Shown: one piece after another, positions 33,578-46,275 of the stretch
Numbering within the stretch: the stretch's first letter is position 1
How the letters are laid out: each line of letters begins with the position of its first letter
Assembly: GCA_029204225.1 (NCBI GenBank)
Contig: CM055107.1
Location: 28,545,410 to 28,609,409 of the forward strand
DNA: 64,000 nucleotides
DNA from: Diphasiastrum complanatum
Lineage: Eukaryota; Streptophyta; Lycopodiopsida; Lycopodiales; Lycopodiaceae
Direction: 5' to 3'
The notes under the pieces: generated by a model
What the model was told of the DNA's origin: nothing
What the model saw: the letters and a program-made list of their open reading frames with translations, nothing else
Databases searched by the model: none
Position numbers and translations under genes: made by a program

Positions 33578-34519
33578 TGTTAGGAACAGCATAACCACGC
33601 AGACCACCCAGCCAATGCACTCTCTTATAGAATGCCCCCCAGTGTGAGTTTGCATGGGAGTGGTAGGTGGTACTTAACTGCTAACACCCACTGTTCATGC
33701 TCCATGCATGGATTACTGTTGCATGTGGGGTCCCAGTCCATCACTAAAGGACTGCATGGACCCTGACTATCATGCATGCGTCCACATGTGTTGCATGCGT
33801 ATGCATGTGTCAGCATGGGCATTACTGGCCCTCATACCAACTACACAGTATGCATGCATGCCTCTGACTCACATTGTCCTCTGCCCTCTGATGGTTAGTT
33901 GCACCCAGATGTACTGTTGGTTTGGTACTGTTACGGTCTCATAACAATCCCTCCCCCTAAAGAGCTGTCTTGGTCCTCTAAGACAAAATCTGGATATAAC
34001 TGTCAAAGTATACTGCCTTTTTCCCAAGCGGCATTCTCAACTGGCTGATCCTTCCACTTAATTAAATATTCTTGATATACGGTATGACGAGTCTGTGTCT
34101 CCCTAACACTGAGAATACTTTCTGGCTCATGTGGAAGTTGCTGAGAATCCTCGAGGGGAACTAGAACATTGTCCCAGCCAATGCACTCTCTTATAGAATG
34201 CCTCACCTAGCCCATTGTGAATTTGCATGGGAGCGGTAGGTGGTACTTACTGCTAACACCCACTATTCATGCTGCATGCATGGATTGTTGTTGCATGTGG
34301 GGTCCTAGTCCATCACTGAAAGGACTGCATGGCGCCTGACTATCATGCATGCATCTGCATGCGTCCGCATTTGCTACATGCGTCAGCATGGGCATTACTG
34401 GCCCTCATACCAATTGCACGTTATGTATGCATGCCTCTGAATCACACTGACCTCTGCCCTCTAATGGTTAGCTGCACCCAGATGTACTGTTGGGTTGGTA
34501 TTGTTACAGTCTCGTAACA
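33578..34519 (-). mobile_element. Miniature chromovirus derivative
   Basis: Minus orientation. 3' LTR 33578-33946 (369 bp, TGTTATGAGACCGTAACA ... CTAACA), PPT CTTTAGGGGGAGGGAT, a piece of pol encoding only the chromodomain end (34170-33980), and a 5' LTR about 34173-34519 whose last part and primer site are gone. Target duplication GCCCT at 33573-33577 and 34520-34524 brackets the whole. The LTRs are clearly diverged. The LTR start and PPT resemble those of the intact chromovirus. Confidence 0.8.
33980..34170 (-). pseudogene. Chromodomain remnant
   Basis: Encodes VLVPLEDSQQLPHEPESIL then TQTRHTVYQEYLIKWKDQP and ENAAWEKGSIL, close to the C-terminus of the intact Gag-Pol at 26.0-26.2 kb. Upstream it is fused to LTR sequence. 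Confidence 0.75.
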
Positions 34520-34524
34520 GCCCT

Positions 34525-35080
34525 AGCATGGGGTAACATTCCCCTTCATCAAGGAATTTGGAGAACTGTTCCCCTAAACATTCCTATCCATTAAGAAAGT
34601 TCCATCATGTTTCCCTAAATTATTGTGGTGGACGTATGGTGGCAACATCATGCTCACATTGCCTAGTTGAGAAACATCATTCTCGAATCTCTAGTACCTA
34701 CAGTTATCAAGGCTTGAATTCTCATGCTATTTGAGTTCTTGCAATACAATATTTAGCTTTTCTATCCCAATGCATATGCAAATCTTTAAAATCTCCTTTT
34801 GAAAGCTAAAATTGGGCATGAGCACAATTGCAACAAAAGTTTTCTCTAAGAAGCTTCAGATCTGTTTTAGAACACCCACGCTTGAAATGCGACTCAAAGG
34901 TGAGATTTCTAGATCGTTTTGTTAAAAGTAGGTCACAAGGCCTTCCAAAAAGAGGGTTTCGGGCAATCTTTTTAACTTCCATAAGGGCCCAAAGTAGGCC
35001 CTTGAGCTTCTTCAGTTGGCACTATACGAGTTATGGATTCACCTCATTATACTAGCCTAACATTCTCTTTTTGTCCCCCC
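34525..35080. other. No gene seen
   Basis: Intron sequence with no recognisable domain or repeat. Confidence 0.35.
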
Positions 35081-35084
35081 TTTT

Positions 35085-36060
35085 TTTCATATGTTGGCCG
35101 TGGGCCTTTGTCATTTTTGTACATGCTTAAGGCCATTTCTATGCATTTATACTTTGGCTAAGGGCCTAACTATTTTAGTCAAGTATTTAGAATGGGGGTC
35201 CTCTTAGAGGGTGCTTACCCTACAAGAGGGCACAAAATTTTGCCTCCAAAACCTGACTTGTGGATAAGGTTGGCTAAATCTAATGGGTAAATGTAGGGAC
35301 TAGAAACAGTGATTATTCAACTTTGAATGCTGGTAATATTTGAGCTCTTCATGGAGGAACTCATTGCTTTTGCTTGTAGGGATTTAGCACTCATTTCACC
35401 ATGCTCTTTCTATGCATATGTTGCTCTTTTTTATTCATATGTTGGAAGCATTCCTTTCTTATCCATGTACTGGCCTAGAAACCACTTTTATTTATGTGTA
35501 CTTAGGACTGTCCAACTATTTTAGTTAAGTGGGAATTCTTTTGGAGAGTGCAGAAATAGATGAGGGCACACTATTTTCTCACCAAAAGCCAAACGTGTGG
35601 ATAAGATTGGCTTAGTCTCTATAAACTTGCATTTAAGACATCTAGGGGGTATAATAAATGGGGACAAGAGACACTCATTACTCAATGTTGGATATTCGTA
35701 TTTCTTGAGCTTGCTTTAGCTATCAATCATATGTAATGTAGTTCGATCTTCTTTCTAGGGGAATACTATTGTTGCCTCAAGTTCTTAAATGCTTCATTGA
35801 TAATCTGTGGATTGTGTTTCTAACTATACGCAACATACAAAATTGCTAAATGTCATTTTATGTGGATTATTGCGTATCCCTCTTCCTCCACAATTGAATC
35901 TCTCTCTTTCTTGTTCTAGCTATTTTGAACTAGTTATGGACATGTCTCATTTTACACACCTCACCATAATTTTATTACATATATATAGCTATGTTATTCA
36001 TTTGTTGGCCATGGGCCCTTCTTATTCGTGTACATGCCTAAAAACCTTTTTTTTTTAATT
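35085..36060. repeat. Three diverged direct repeats
   Basis: Blocks such as CATATGTTGGCCGTGGGCC, CATGCTTAAGGCC / TACTGGCCTAGAAACC / CATGCCTAAAAACC and GTGGATAAG(G/A)TTGGCT recur at about 35085-35340, 35430-35705 and (partial) 35994-36060, all in the same orientation. Confidence 0.55.
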
Positions 36061-36900
36061 CATTCAAAATTAGGACTGGCCAAGGGCAACCTTTATTGGT
36101 TGATTACCTGGAACAAGGTTCCTTTCAGAGGCCGACAAGCAAGATGGTTTGACCTTATGCAAGAATTTAAGATGGAAATTTGGTATGAGAAAGGGACATA
36201 AAATTGAGTGGCTAATGCATTGTCTCGAATAGTGTATCAAATGTCATTTGTGGTCATTGAAAATGACGTATTAGTTGAGATAAAAAAGGCTCAACTAGAG
36301 GATCCTCAATGAAAGAAAGTGGAGCTTGAGGTGAGTCATGGCATCCAAAGTCTCAAGAGGAGAGCTCTATTCCCTTTGCTTGCACCTATCTTAAGTATAC
36401 CATAGAGAACAATTTTGTTAAGAGGAATGGCAAGTTTCTATTCTAGCTTGTGAGGAGCTACATAAGAAAATCTTGCATTCTTGTCATGATAGCCCTAGTG
36501 TAAATCATCTTGGTGTGGATAAAACTTGTGAGTTGATCCGATGTAATTTCTGGTGGCCTAAGATTAACAAAGATGTCCATAGTTATGTCACACGTTGTTT
36601 TAAGTGTCAAGTTAACAAATTCAAAAGTATTAAAGTTCTTGGATCGTTTCACCCTTTGCCTAACCAAAAAGAAGATGGGAGAGTGTTTCAATGGACTTTG
36701 CACACTTGCCTCATACGCAACTTCAACGTGATGTCATAATGATTGTGGTTGACAGACTCACAAAAAATGGCTCATTTCATACCAACACATAAAAAGGTAG
36801 ATGCAACTGGGGTAGCTGATCTATTCATACAGCATGTATTCAAACTTCATGGGTTATCATCATCCATAGTGTCTGATAGAGAGACATGCTTTACGAGTGT
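36061..36900 (+). pseudogene. Gypsy RNase H-integrase relic
   Basis: RQARWFDLMQEFKMEI and VANALSR (RNase H end), HDSPSVNHLGVDKTCELI, CFKCQVNKFK (zinc region), [16 protein letters not shown] and [13 protein letters not shown] (integrase core). Stops and frameshifts occur throughout. Confidence 0.7.
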
Positions 36901-37620
36901 CATTTTTGGATTGCTGTAATGCTTGAGATGCGGTTGAGAACTTGGCATTGTTACTTTGGATCTTCAACATCGGTTGCTCTCTTTTACTCATGATGATGTC
37001 TCCTACACAATGGACGACATCAACTCTTAGCAGGATCACCAACTTGTGTTTGGTAAGCAATTTATGTCAAGCTTTCCAAAAGGCTCATGGTGCGGTAGTC
37101 ATGTGTGTTCATGCAATTTAGGATGCTCCAGGCCTACCTAATGTTTCTTTAGCTATGTCATTACCTCAAGTGAATTTTGACCTTTTACAATAGTCTCAGC
37201 ATGTTTTTCATGAGCCTAGCCCCAAGACTGCAAAAAACTAGGAAGCTGGTTTTAATGAAACATAGGGGACGAATGGTGGATCAAACCAAACCAACCAAAC
37301 CTAGATCAAGCGGATCTAGCCCCAACCTATGGACCACTAGCAAGAACTCACCATCTCAGTGAGATGTCGATCCAGCAGCATGTAGCTATTATTCCTAGAT
37401 CAAGCTCCCATCGGCCTATGGGTATACTTATACCCTCCAAGGTTCTACTCCAAGTAGAAGTGATCTAGGACACCTTACTGGGACACATCAACAACCTAAC
37501 TGGGCCACATCTATCATTGACTGATGAGTCTCTGCAACTTCATATAAATCCACCATTGTGTGACCATTGATCATGATTTAATACCATGAGGGCCCCAACC
37601 CCCTCATAAGCATTATTAAT
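36901..37620. other. No gene seen
   Basis: Short open frames without similarity; may be residual gypsy or LTR sequence. Confidence 0.3.
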
Positions 37621-37624
37621 TTAT

Positions 37625-37870
37625 TAAGTTATCCTCGCTTGGCCCACTCCTACTGATGTTCACCACGTTCATATGTTTCTCAGTCTGGCTCTCCATCTAC
37701 ACAAGCATGTTCCTCATGTCACTACTATTTCAGCCCCTCTCCGTGACCTTCTCAAAAAAGATACACCTCTTGTTTCAAGTCCTGCTTGTCAAACTGCTTT
37801 TGCATCTCTGAAACAAATACTTACCTCCGCTCATGTCGCCTTTGCCTTCCTAATTTTGTTAAGAGGTTAA
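37625..37870 (+). pseudogene. Gypsy RT-connection fragment
   Basis: Encodes HVTTISAPLRDLLKKDTPLV then CQTAFASLKQILTSA, the connection between RT and RNase H in gypsy elements. It is isolated and out of order relative to the 36 kb relic, so it is probably another element. Confidence 0.6.
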
Positions 37871-38117
37871 TTGTTAAGAGTCAAGACAGATGCCAGTGTA
37901 AATGGACGAAACTCAAAACAGTAATAATACTAAGCAAGTTCGCTGTATAGCCTTCAAAACCCTAAAATCTATAATATGCAAAGACCACTTTTTGAGTTTG
38001 TAATTTAGACTTTACAAATTGGCTTTTCTTATTATTTAAAGCTCTTCTTTCTTTCAGTGTTTTGGTGAAAAACCACATGAGAACACAACCTGTATTACCG
38101 AGGATTCAGTAGCTTAC
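37871..38117. other. Start of CEP131-like intron 3
   Basis: Follows the exon 3 donor GTAAGC; nothing else seen. Confidence 0.5.
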
Positions 38118-40660
38118 AGACAAATCTCTCTTTCCTTCTCTGCTCTGATTTCGTCCTTATCTTTTTCAAGTTGAACAATACGGGAATTTCGATCCACAAG
38201 CTTATCCTTCAGTTCTTGAATCTTTCTCCGTATCCCATCAAAAGAAGAAACTGCAGTTCCTGGCCTCTGATGCAGTAGATTTAGACTATCTTCATACAAA
38301 CTCACAGCAGCACTTTGGACTGGTATTGGATTAGAAAGTGCAGACACTGATGTGATATTAGTATCTGTTAAAGACACAGTGTCCTCAAGCTCCAGCACTG
38401 TCCTTGGAGAGTGGCTTCCAGTTGAGCTACAGGATGTCAGCTTGCAAAGTTGCAACCCCCCGGATAGATCACAAGCCTGCTGCAAACTATTTTGTTCCAC
38501 TTGTTTCAAGAAAGAAAGTATACTGAAAAGCTTTTCTGATGAAAGGGAAGACCGATCTCCAAGCTTACCTTCAAAAATCTCCAAGTCATTCATATTCAGC
38601 TGTTTCTCCTTCGCATGAGCATTAATATGGTTTGAAACTATGGTTAGATTTTCACTGGTTTCTGTACGTTGACTGAGAACTAAGTTTCCCTTATTCTGCT
38701 GTTCAGGGTGAGGATCAATGGTGACAGTCATCTTTTCAAGAAGTATATCTGGCTTCTCAATGAGAGGAGATTGATCTGTGTTGCAGGTTGGTAGAAGTTC
38801 AGTAACCACAGCACAAGGCTTCTCATCTTCCACCTCTTTTCGGCAAGTTTCAGCTGAGCTCTCTAGAGTAGTAACTTCTCTCCAAGCAGAATGGCCCTGC
38901 TGTGCTTGCCTCTTGCTAATATCCTCTGTAAGTGACTTGGGTATAACACTCTGCAGGTTCCAGCTTGGATTAAAGGCTGACTTGTCTATCAGCCCCCCAG
39001 TACTAACTTGGTTAGGTTCTGATTTTTCATCAGTCACATTTTGAACATTCCCTTGCTTGTGCACAAAGTTGCCACCAGCTGATTGAGAATCCTTTGCAGA
39101 GACCAGAGAAGGTAATTCATGTGAACACTGGAAAACTCCTTTAGTTTCATGAGTTTGGCAATGCCAAAGAGTTCCCAAATCAGGGATATCTGCTTTGTTC
39201 AACTGTAAAGGTAAAGGACCAATCTCTAGACTACGCTTTTTATTGGGCAAAATTGGGATAGTCTTCTGTTTGGTTAATAAGCTGCTGGTATCTTCAGAAC
39301 TATCTGATTGCTCATTTGTCCTCTTCAAAACATCAACCTGCAATTTCTTTTCATTGAAAGCTTTCGGCAGTTGTTCGCAAACATGTATGAGAATCTTCTT
39401 TGCAAATTTTCCATTTGCCCTTCTCTCTGTGTCTCTCATCTTCATTTCATAGCCAATTCTACTCTCATGTTTTGCATCTTCATCATAGTTGGCCGTCTCT
39501 CCATTGCAAGCCTTAAATGTTATCCCATCAAAAGACTTTTGTGCTGTAGGGTTCTCTGGTTCCAATGCCAGAGTTTCACATGATCTTTTGCATGATTCTT
39601 CTGAGTCAGAAGAATTTGTGGGCAGAGATTTAACATTATGCCTATTCCAAAGAGCAGAAGAATAATTCTGACAAATCTTAGGCCACCTCCTTTTATGAGG
39701 AACATCATTGGTAAAATTTGAGATACTAGTTGTGCCTTGGTTCATAATGCAACTGAGATCAGGTATCTTATTTGTGGGCCTATAAAGTTTATCTTTCATG
39801 GAAGGCATATTCCCTACTACAGGTGAAGAATTGTCCTGCACACTTGATATGCACTGACGTGACATGATACATGGACTTCGTGCCTCATTTACATGCAAAA
39901 AGTTTTCTGTATTGCTTGAAAAGCTTTCAGTGTGTGTATCTTCTTTGCTGCTAAACAGTTGATTAATGTACAAAGTTTTGGTGCACAATTCTTGTACTTC
40001 AGATGTCCCATTTATGCTTTTCTTGGTTGGTTTTACTTCACAATGGATCTCTGTTGCTTCAATATGATCAACAGAAATTACATTGCTTTCTAGCCAATGG
40101 TAGGGTTTCTTTACTACCTGATCATTTAGAGAATCAGAGCCACTGTAATTGGAATTCAAACCACCTACTTCATTCGCAGGATTCAGAATAGAGTCAGTTG
40201 ACTCGCAACTGGAAGCTGAACTTGTTATATTACAATCCTTATTATTTTCCTTTTGAGTAGCTGTTGAATGATCTTTTGTATGTACACCCTTGAGACAAGA
40301 ATTTGATGCTTCTTTGCCATCCTTCTCCTTTGAACTGTAGTTCGACAGGTTGTGGATTGCATCACCATTTTCCAAACCAATGAGATCTTGTAGATTCATA
40401 TCCACTTGAGAATTGTCATAGAGCCCGTCTGACAAAACCGACTGGGCAAATTCACTAGCATTCAGCTCAAAAGAGTCTTTTAGATCAATGAAATTAGTTG
40501 TTCCAAATTGGGAGGCAAACATTGAATCTAAAAAAGCATCATCACAGCCATCGGCTCTTCTGCCAGAGTTTCTGATAGAAAGCCATCCAGAAGTCTGCAG
40601 CTCAGTTTCAGATGAACCTGAGTTACTCAGGTCCTTCCTAGAAGTCTTTTGTTGACAATT
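38118..40660 (-). CDS. CEP131: CEP131-like exon 3, long disordered region plus start of coiled coil
   Basis: One open frame of about 848 codons, far longer than chance. Most of it is Ser/Asn/Glu-rich and low in hydrophobics, as expected of a disordered scaffold. The last 50 residues turn into a charged heptad region (IRRKIQELKDKLVDRN, then IVQLEKDKDEIRAEKE). It ends in phase 2 at a GTAAGC donor (38117); the split codon CT+A gives Leu with exon 4. The 5' boundary is uncertain: AG at 40661 suits phase 0, but the frame stays open through a (GA)n run (Glu-Arg repeat) up to 40765, so the repeat could be partly coding. No stop or frameshift is seen, so the gene looks intact here. Confidence 0.8.
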
Positions 40661-40662
40661 CT

Positions 40663-40666
<4 letters not shown>

Positions 40667-40711
<45 letters not shown>
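40667..40711 (-). repeat. (GA)n at the 5' edge of exon 3
   Basis: A CT run on the plus strand followed by CACACACACA. In the gene direction it is (TG)n(GA)n and lies where a pyrimidine-rich acceptor tract would be expected. A good pyrimidine-rich acceptor (TTTTTCTGCTTTAG) lies just upstream of the repeat, but using it would give phase 2, which does not fit exon 2. Confidence 0.7.
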
Positions 40712-40720
<9 letters not shown>

Positions 40721-40964
40721 AAAGACTAAAGCAGAAAAAAGAGTCATTTTTCTGAAAATCCCCAATTTGATGGGAAATGTAAAGAGGCTAGAAGGAGGTC
40801 AAAATAATCTGGTGGGGCTGGAAAAGTTTTTCACACACTTAAGCGATTGATTTAACAATATCACAATGCCAACGAGATTCCAAAACAAGATTAAACAATT
40901 CATAATCGGAATTTCCAAACCATCGACGATGGGAGTACATCAGTCTCTCCAAAAATAGAGACAT

Positions 40965-42095
40965 GACCTTGAATCTGAGTTGTTGATCCATGCCGCAAAC
41001 TTACTCTCACCTATCCTTGCCACTTTGCTAAACCATGCGGTTGTCTTTGGCCTTCCTTCTACTTGGTGTACTAATATCATCCACCCCATCGACAAAAATG
41101 GTGACCCCATGAATCCTAGTAACTACCGTACTAGCATGATCGGGCATGTAATTGTGAAACTATATGGCACTATTCTTCAATCAGCGATCACTTCTGAAGC
41201 TGAAGCTGAAGCTGAGATCAGACGGCTACATGCTACGGGACAGGCTGGTTTCCGCGCTCACTATTCCACCATTAACCATGTCTTCACTCTTCGAGCTATC
41301 ATTGAGGCAGCTAAACATAAGAGACAGAGGGTTTACAGCTTCGATTCTGACCCTCGCTCCCTCCTCATCAAGAGATTACGTGACTTTGGCTTTTCCACTG
41401 ATACAGTTCCAGCGGTGATGGCACTTTACGAGAGGGTCCTTGGCTGCTTTCAAAGCGTATCTAGAGTACTATTGGGGTGAAGTAGGATTGCTCCCTCTCC
41501 CCCTTATTTGGATTATATATTGACGAGCTTGAGAGAAAATGTAAATGATGTGGCTCTAGTTTCCACAACTAGAGAGGGCCTCCAGCAACAGTTACATAGT
41601 CTTCATGCTTTTTGTTCTAGATGGGGGCGATAACACTGCGAAGACCAAGATTATGGTCTTTAATACATCTAGGGCCTTCATGTTGAGACAAGAGAATATC
41701 TTTGACGGGCAACCACTGGAGGTTGTATCACCCTACACCTATTTAGGAGTTCTTTTTACTGGTCCTATATTTGGTGTGAGACAAGCAGCTAGACTTGGGA
41801 AGGGACACACCTCTCATGTCCAGACAGGTTACGTTTTCAAAAGTTTATTCAGGATGCCCTAAGTAAATGTCGGCTTTTTGATACCATCGTTACCCCTACC
41901 GCATCATATGCAACAGAGGCATGGTGCACAGGTCTCACTTCAACAGATTGGACCAGTATCTCACGCTTGTAGATCCTTATGTTGTCACGTATGATACGAG
42001 CTAAACCCTTTATCCCACATCAGATCATTCTAGCTGAATTTCCAGTCCCACCTATACAACTTCATGTTATCTTCCGGCTTGTCACATGTATATAG
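40965..42095 (+). mobile_element. LINE RT remnant with internal deletion
   Basis: RT start LLSPILATLLNHAVVFG, IIHPIDKNGDPMNPSNYR, HATGQAGFRAHYSTINHVFT; later pieces YIDELERK joined to VNDVALVSTTREGLQQ, so the segment with the catalytic Asp pair is shortened; then PYTYLGVLFTGP and TASYATEAWCTGLTSTDWTS from the C-terminal region. Same family as the 27-29 kb copy. Confidence 0.7.
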
Positions 42096-42175
42096 TGAGT
42101 CAGGGCATTTCCCATGGATGAGTAGAGATACACATAGGTAGCACTTGTAGGTAATTTCAAATACTATTGGGCTGA

Positions 42176-42616
42176 ATCTAAGATGCTAACAATGAAGAAC
42201 ATTGAACACTTTCAAACCTGGAAAATATTGGACAGCAATAGAACAACAATCCTCAAGAAAGAGGAATCTAAAATTGAGAGAGAAAACTCAAAGCTTGTAT
42301 TGCACAAATGAATCCCTCACTTTCTCCTAATGTGGAGAAATACAAATATATGGGACATGGAAGATGTAAAGGCTAAAGAATGGAGAGCCAAACACCAACA
42401 GCCCATGGAATTGAATAGCCAACAAATGTAACTCCTCATAGGAGTGAATATGAAGTGTCAAACTCGTATGGACTCTAAAGGCCATTTTTAAAATCGGCCC
42501 TATGAACTTACAAGGTGAACTAAAATTAAAAATAAAGGCCCCAATGGGTATGCACATTAAACTTGACATTAGACCATAGAAACTTCATATAAAGGTGCAA
42601 GTTTCTATTTTTGACA
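42176..42616 (-). repeat. Copia 3' LTR (single copy)
   Basis: Begins after the purine tract with TGTCAAAAATAG; end placed tentatively at a CA near 42176. Without a partner the outer boundary is approximate. Confidence 0.45.
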
Positions 42617-44740
42617 CTCCTTTAATGAAGAGTTTATTTTCTTCAACCCGAAGCCAATGTTGAAATTTTTCAAATCTGTCCCTTGATAAGCTTTTTGTAA
42701 ATATGTCTGCAACTTGGTCATCAGTGGAGCAATAAATAAGCTCCAACTCTTCCGCTAGAACATTCTCACGAATGAAATGGTAGTGTATTTCAAACCGGGA
42801 TTTTTTCAAGCTGGATGCAGCTTTGATTATCACAAAAAATCTGTGTTAGATTTGATTGATGCAAGCCACAATCTTCCAACAAGGTGCGCAGCCAAACACA
42901 TTCGCAAGCGGCTGTTGCTGTAGGTCTATACTCAGCTTCGGTAGAGGATAATGCCACTATAGGCTGCTTCCTAAAAAGCCAAGTTATCGCAGTTGAAACA
43001 AGTAAGAAAATATATCCAGAAATTGACCTCTGATTTGTGGGATCACTTGCCCAATCAGCGTCACAATAGCCCAGCAATTCGAGCATGTCATTCTCGGCAT
43101 ATTTGAGTCCATAATTAAATGTATGCTTTAGATAACGAAGAATCCTCTTGGCTGCCCTGCGGTGGACTTATTTTGGATTCTCCATATGTTGGCTAACAAA
43201 GTTGATGTTGTATGCAATGTCGGGCCTGGTTATAGTAGCATATATGAGGCTACCAACTAACTGCCTATACAAGGTCTTGTCAATTTCTTTTTCTTCATTT
43301 GTATCTTATGTGGACAGCCTGATCTCTGCTGGAGTTATAGCAGGTTTGCAGTCCATAAGACTGAATTTCTCAAGCATGTTGTATATGTATTTGCTTTGTG
43401 TGAGGAAGAGTGAGTGTGGGAGCCTCCACACCTCTAAACCAAGATAGTAATGGAATTGTCCCAAGTCCATCTCAAATTCTTGAGATAAAGTCTTCTTAAC
43501 TTCGACGATTTGCTTAGGATTACTTCATGTGATTATCATATCATCAATATAGAGTGTTAATAAGAGGATGTGAAACCACGAGAAAGTAGGTACTCATCCA
43601 TTCTTGAGTACCAAGCACTTGGAGCTTGCTTAAGTCCATACAAAGCCTTAATAAGACGACGTAGATGATGTTCACTCCCTTTCACCACAAATCCTTGGGG
43701 TTGGAAAAGATAAGGCAGATTTACATCCATTTGATGTGTCTCCCATCCAAAGTGAGTTGCTAAAGTAAGAACAAACCTAATGGTGGCCATTTTGGCAACT
43801 GGAGCAAACATTACGTTGAAATCTATGCCCTCCTTTTGTGCATATCCCTTTGCCACTAGCCTCGCCTTGTACTTGTCAATTGCGCCTTTGGCATCATAGT
43901 TGACTTTGTAAATCCACTTTTCAATTTGGCTTTTAATGCCCATGTTTTGTTTGATAGAGGAATATTCTTCCTTCATGGCAAACCCATACTTCTTGTTGTG
44001 AAGCTTCTTCGTAGGATCGAGGCTATTCAATGTTTAGCACTTTTGCAATTAAAGCAAAATTCATAGTTGAACTTTTGAGTCTCTCTCTTAAGACTCTTTG
44101 AGCCCCTTGTTGGCTAGATTCGGCTTTATCAATTATCTCTCCTCCTTCAATTGTCTTCAAGGACCATCGAGGGAGTTTCTTGGGTTGAGGAGGACTAGGT
44201 TGAGGATTAACTGCTATAGGTTGTTGGAAATCACCAATATGAGGCTGTTTTGATGTCGGATTTGCTCTGCATCTTGAGCAGCACCTTCTTCCTCTCGTCT
44301 TTAATCAAGGGGAAGAAAATCTAGGTCATTGTCCGCAGGTTTTAGATCTGCACCAGCCATCTTATTTTCATTGAAATAGACATCTTAACTTATTTGTATC
44401 TTCTTGGTTGAAGGATTATAGAGTTTGTATCCTTTCTCATGCAAAAAAAACCCAACAAAGAGGCATTTCTCCGCCTCATCATCAAGCTTCTGCCGCAATT
44501 TGATAGGAATGTAAACATAGGCTTCGCATCCAAAAATGCGTAAGTGGGTGATGTCAAGTTTGTTGCCACAATACTTCTCTTCGGGTGTCCTTCCTTCAAT
44601 AGCTTTTTGAGACAATCGATTTCGACGATACATCACTGTTTGGACAGCTTCAGCGATAAACCACTTGCCTTGAGCATAGTTCTAGCCACTTCCACAAGAG
44701 TCCTATTCTTACGCTTGGCAATACCATTTTGTTCCAGTGT
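42585..44740 (-). pseudogene. Copia integrase-RT-RNase H remnant
   Basis: Integrase end (GRTPEEKYCGNK, HLRIFGCEAYVYIP, KCLFVGF), RT (EKWIYKVNYDAKGAIDKYKA, LVAKGYAQKEGIDF, ALYGLKQAPSAWY), catalytic YIDD near 43550, RNase H ([35 protein letters not shown]), and the C-terminal DDQVADIFTKSL. At least three frame breaks; many motifs are preserved, so decay is moderate. Confidence 0.75.
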
Positions 44741-44744
44741 GTAG

Positions 44745-45517
44745 GATGTGGTTAATTGGCGTTGATTTAATTTTCATCTACCTTGTTCATCCAGCCCATA
44801 TATCGATGCATCCAGCACCAACATCTAGTGTGATCATCTTGTGCTTTTTCAAACTGCATCCTTTTCATGCTTACATACATGATACCTTCTCACTACAAGC
44901 ATTTTGTAACAGCCAAATTCATCGGAGAGTACTAAGAGCACCATCCAGTAGAAAATGCAATACTACACAATTTGAAAACATATAAAGTAGGTTGGCAGGT
45001 CAAGAGACAGAAATGCAAACATAGGGAAGAGCAATTTCATTAAGGCTGATGATTGAATTCATTGAGTTCCAAAAAAATAATTAGGAGCCATTTTTGTCTC
45101 ATTCTTCTTGCAAGCAAGTTGCAGCCTTTAATTCGAACTTGAGCACTCAACAGTAGCACTGCAGGTAAAGCTTGATAAATTTAAACGCAACTTTTGCAGA
45201 AACTTCTTCATGAGACATTCATAAGGTTGGAAGTTCCCGTGCCAAAACACAGAACGGGAGTTTTTCGTCTTAACATTAGAATTGGGATCTTCTTACTTTA
45301 CAGTTTGATTTGAAAAAATCTTTTTTTGTTGTGAGCTTTGTACAATCTCTCTCTCTCTCTCACTCTCTCTCAACAGATTATGCTGCTGTTGAAAATACCG
45401 TAAGATGGGAAGCCTCAGAACAAGACCTTATGAAAAACAAATTATTAGAAGATACAAGTGGATGTTTAGACATTGTGGATGTGAAATCACCTGAGAGGTC
45501 TTAGCAAGCGAACTCAC
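44745..45517. other. Intron 2 sequence with a short CT tract
   Basis: CT run at about 45346-45370 followed by CACTCTCTCTCAACAG. On the plus strand this looks like an acceptor, but it is antisense to the gene. No other content seen. Confidence 0.4.
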
Positions 45518-45954
45518 CTGCCCATCTGTCCCATCCTTCTTGAAGAAAAGATTATGCTCTTTGTTCAGACAATCTGTGCTCTGATACTCCGTAAGGTTTG
45601 TGCATTCCGAACAGTCCTTTGGCAAAGAGTTGCAATCCTGAACTTGATCACAACTCTTCTCAGCCCCAGCTTTTACTTTCTTCATTTGATGTATCAAGTT
45701 ACATCTTTTCCAGTCCTTCCAATTTGAAAGCAACTCTTTGCCCTCTTCAGCCGTGGGCAACAACATTGCGGGCTCAAAGGTCAAATTTTTCGTAGGAGCA
45801 TTTGACAAGCAAAACGAAGGCTTACATCTAGGAGGCCGTTGGGGTGGGTTTTTCCCACAAGCTGTCACATGAGGACCTCGCAGCTGCTGAGGGCTGTGCA
45901 TACCATGAAAATGTTGCCTTCTCAGATTGGCCTTACTGTCCGTTCCATGTTGCG
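45518..45954 (-). CDS. CEP131: CEP131-like exon 2
   Basis: The acceptor is TGAGCAG (next base 45954) and the donor is CAG|GTGAGT (45517). The exon adds 145 codons in one open frame, starting AQHGTDSKANLRRQHFHGM and ending KKDGTDGQ. It is rich in polar residues and Cys and has no recognisable domain. Intron 1 is only 139 bp. The exon ends in phase 0, which the start of exon 3 must match. Frame continuity with exon 1 across a canonical intron is the main evidence that this is coding. Confidence 0.7.
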
Positions 45955-46093
45955 CTGCTCATTAGAAACGCCCAACAAAATTATCAAAATTAAGCTGCCC
46001 TCTGCATACTAGACAAGTTAAAATGAACTAATGTTCAGCTGTGTCTCATGGTGTAGTTGAGTTAATAATGAGTGACAATGGCATGATGCATAC

Positions 46094-46275
46094 CTGCTGC
46101 TGCTGCTTTGGAGGGAGACAATCCTCCACGCTGGGTGATAACATGATCCTTGAGCTTTGGAGATGGAGATGGATGCCTGCGATGATGATGCTGATGTTTT
46201 CGCCCTGAAGAGCGCCACAATTCTCCCGAGTCTCTCACATTCCACCCTGCCATTCCTTTTTGAGCATCTGCTGCC

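Larger units (their letters stand above)
42176..44740 (-). mobile_element. 5'-truncated Ty1/copia element
   Basis: Minus strand, from within integrase (44.74 kb) through RT and RNase H to an LTR beginning TGTCAAAAATAGAAAC (about 42616) after AAAGGAG. No second LTR is found upstream, so the element is truncated or was rearranged. Confidence 0.75.

Noticed and set aside
38352-40191. Several plus-strand open frames opposite exon 3
   Set aside because: They are antisense to a long, clearly coding minus-strand exon and have no motifs.
45340-45400. Plus-strand acceptor-like CTCTCTCAACAG followed by ATTATGCTGC and GTAAGA
   Set aside because: Antisense to the gene and inside intron 2; a CT microsatellite followed by CAACAG is an easy chance match.
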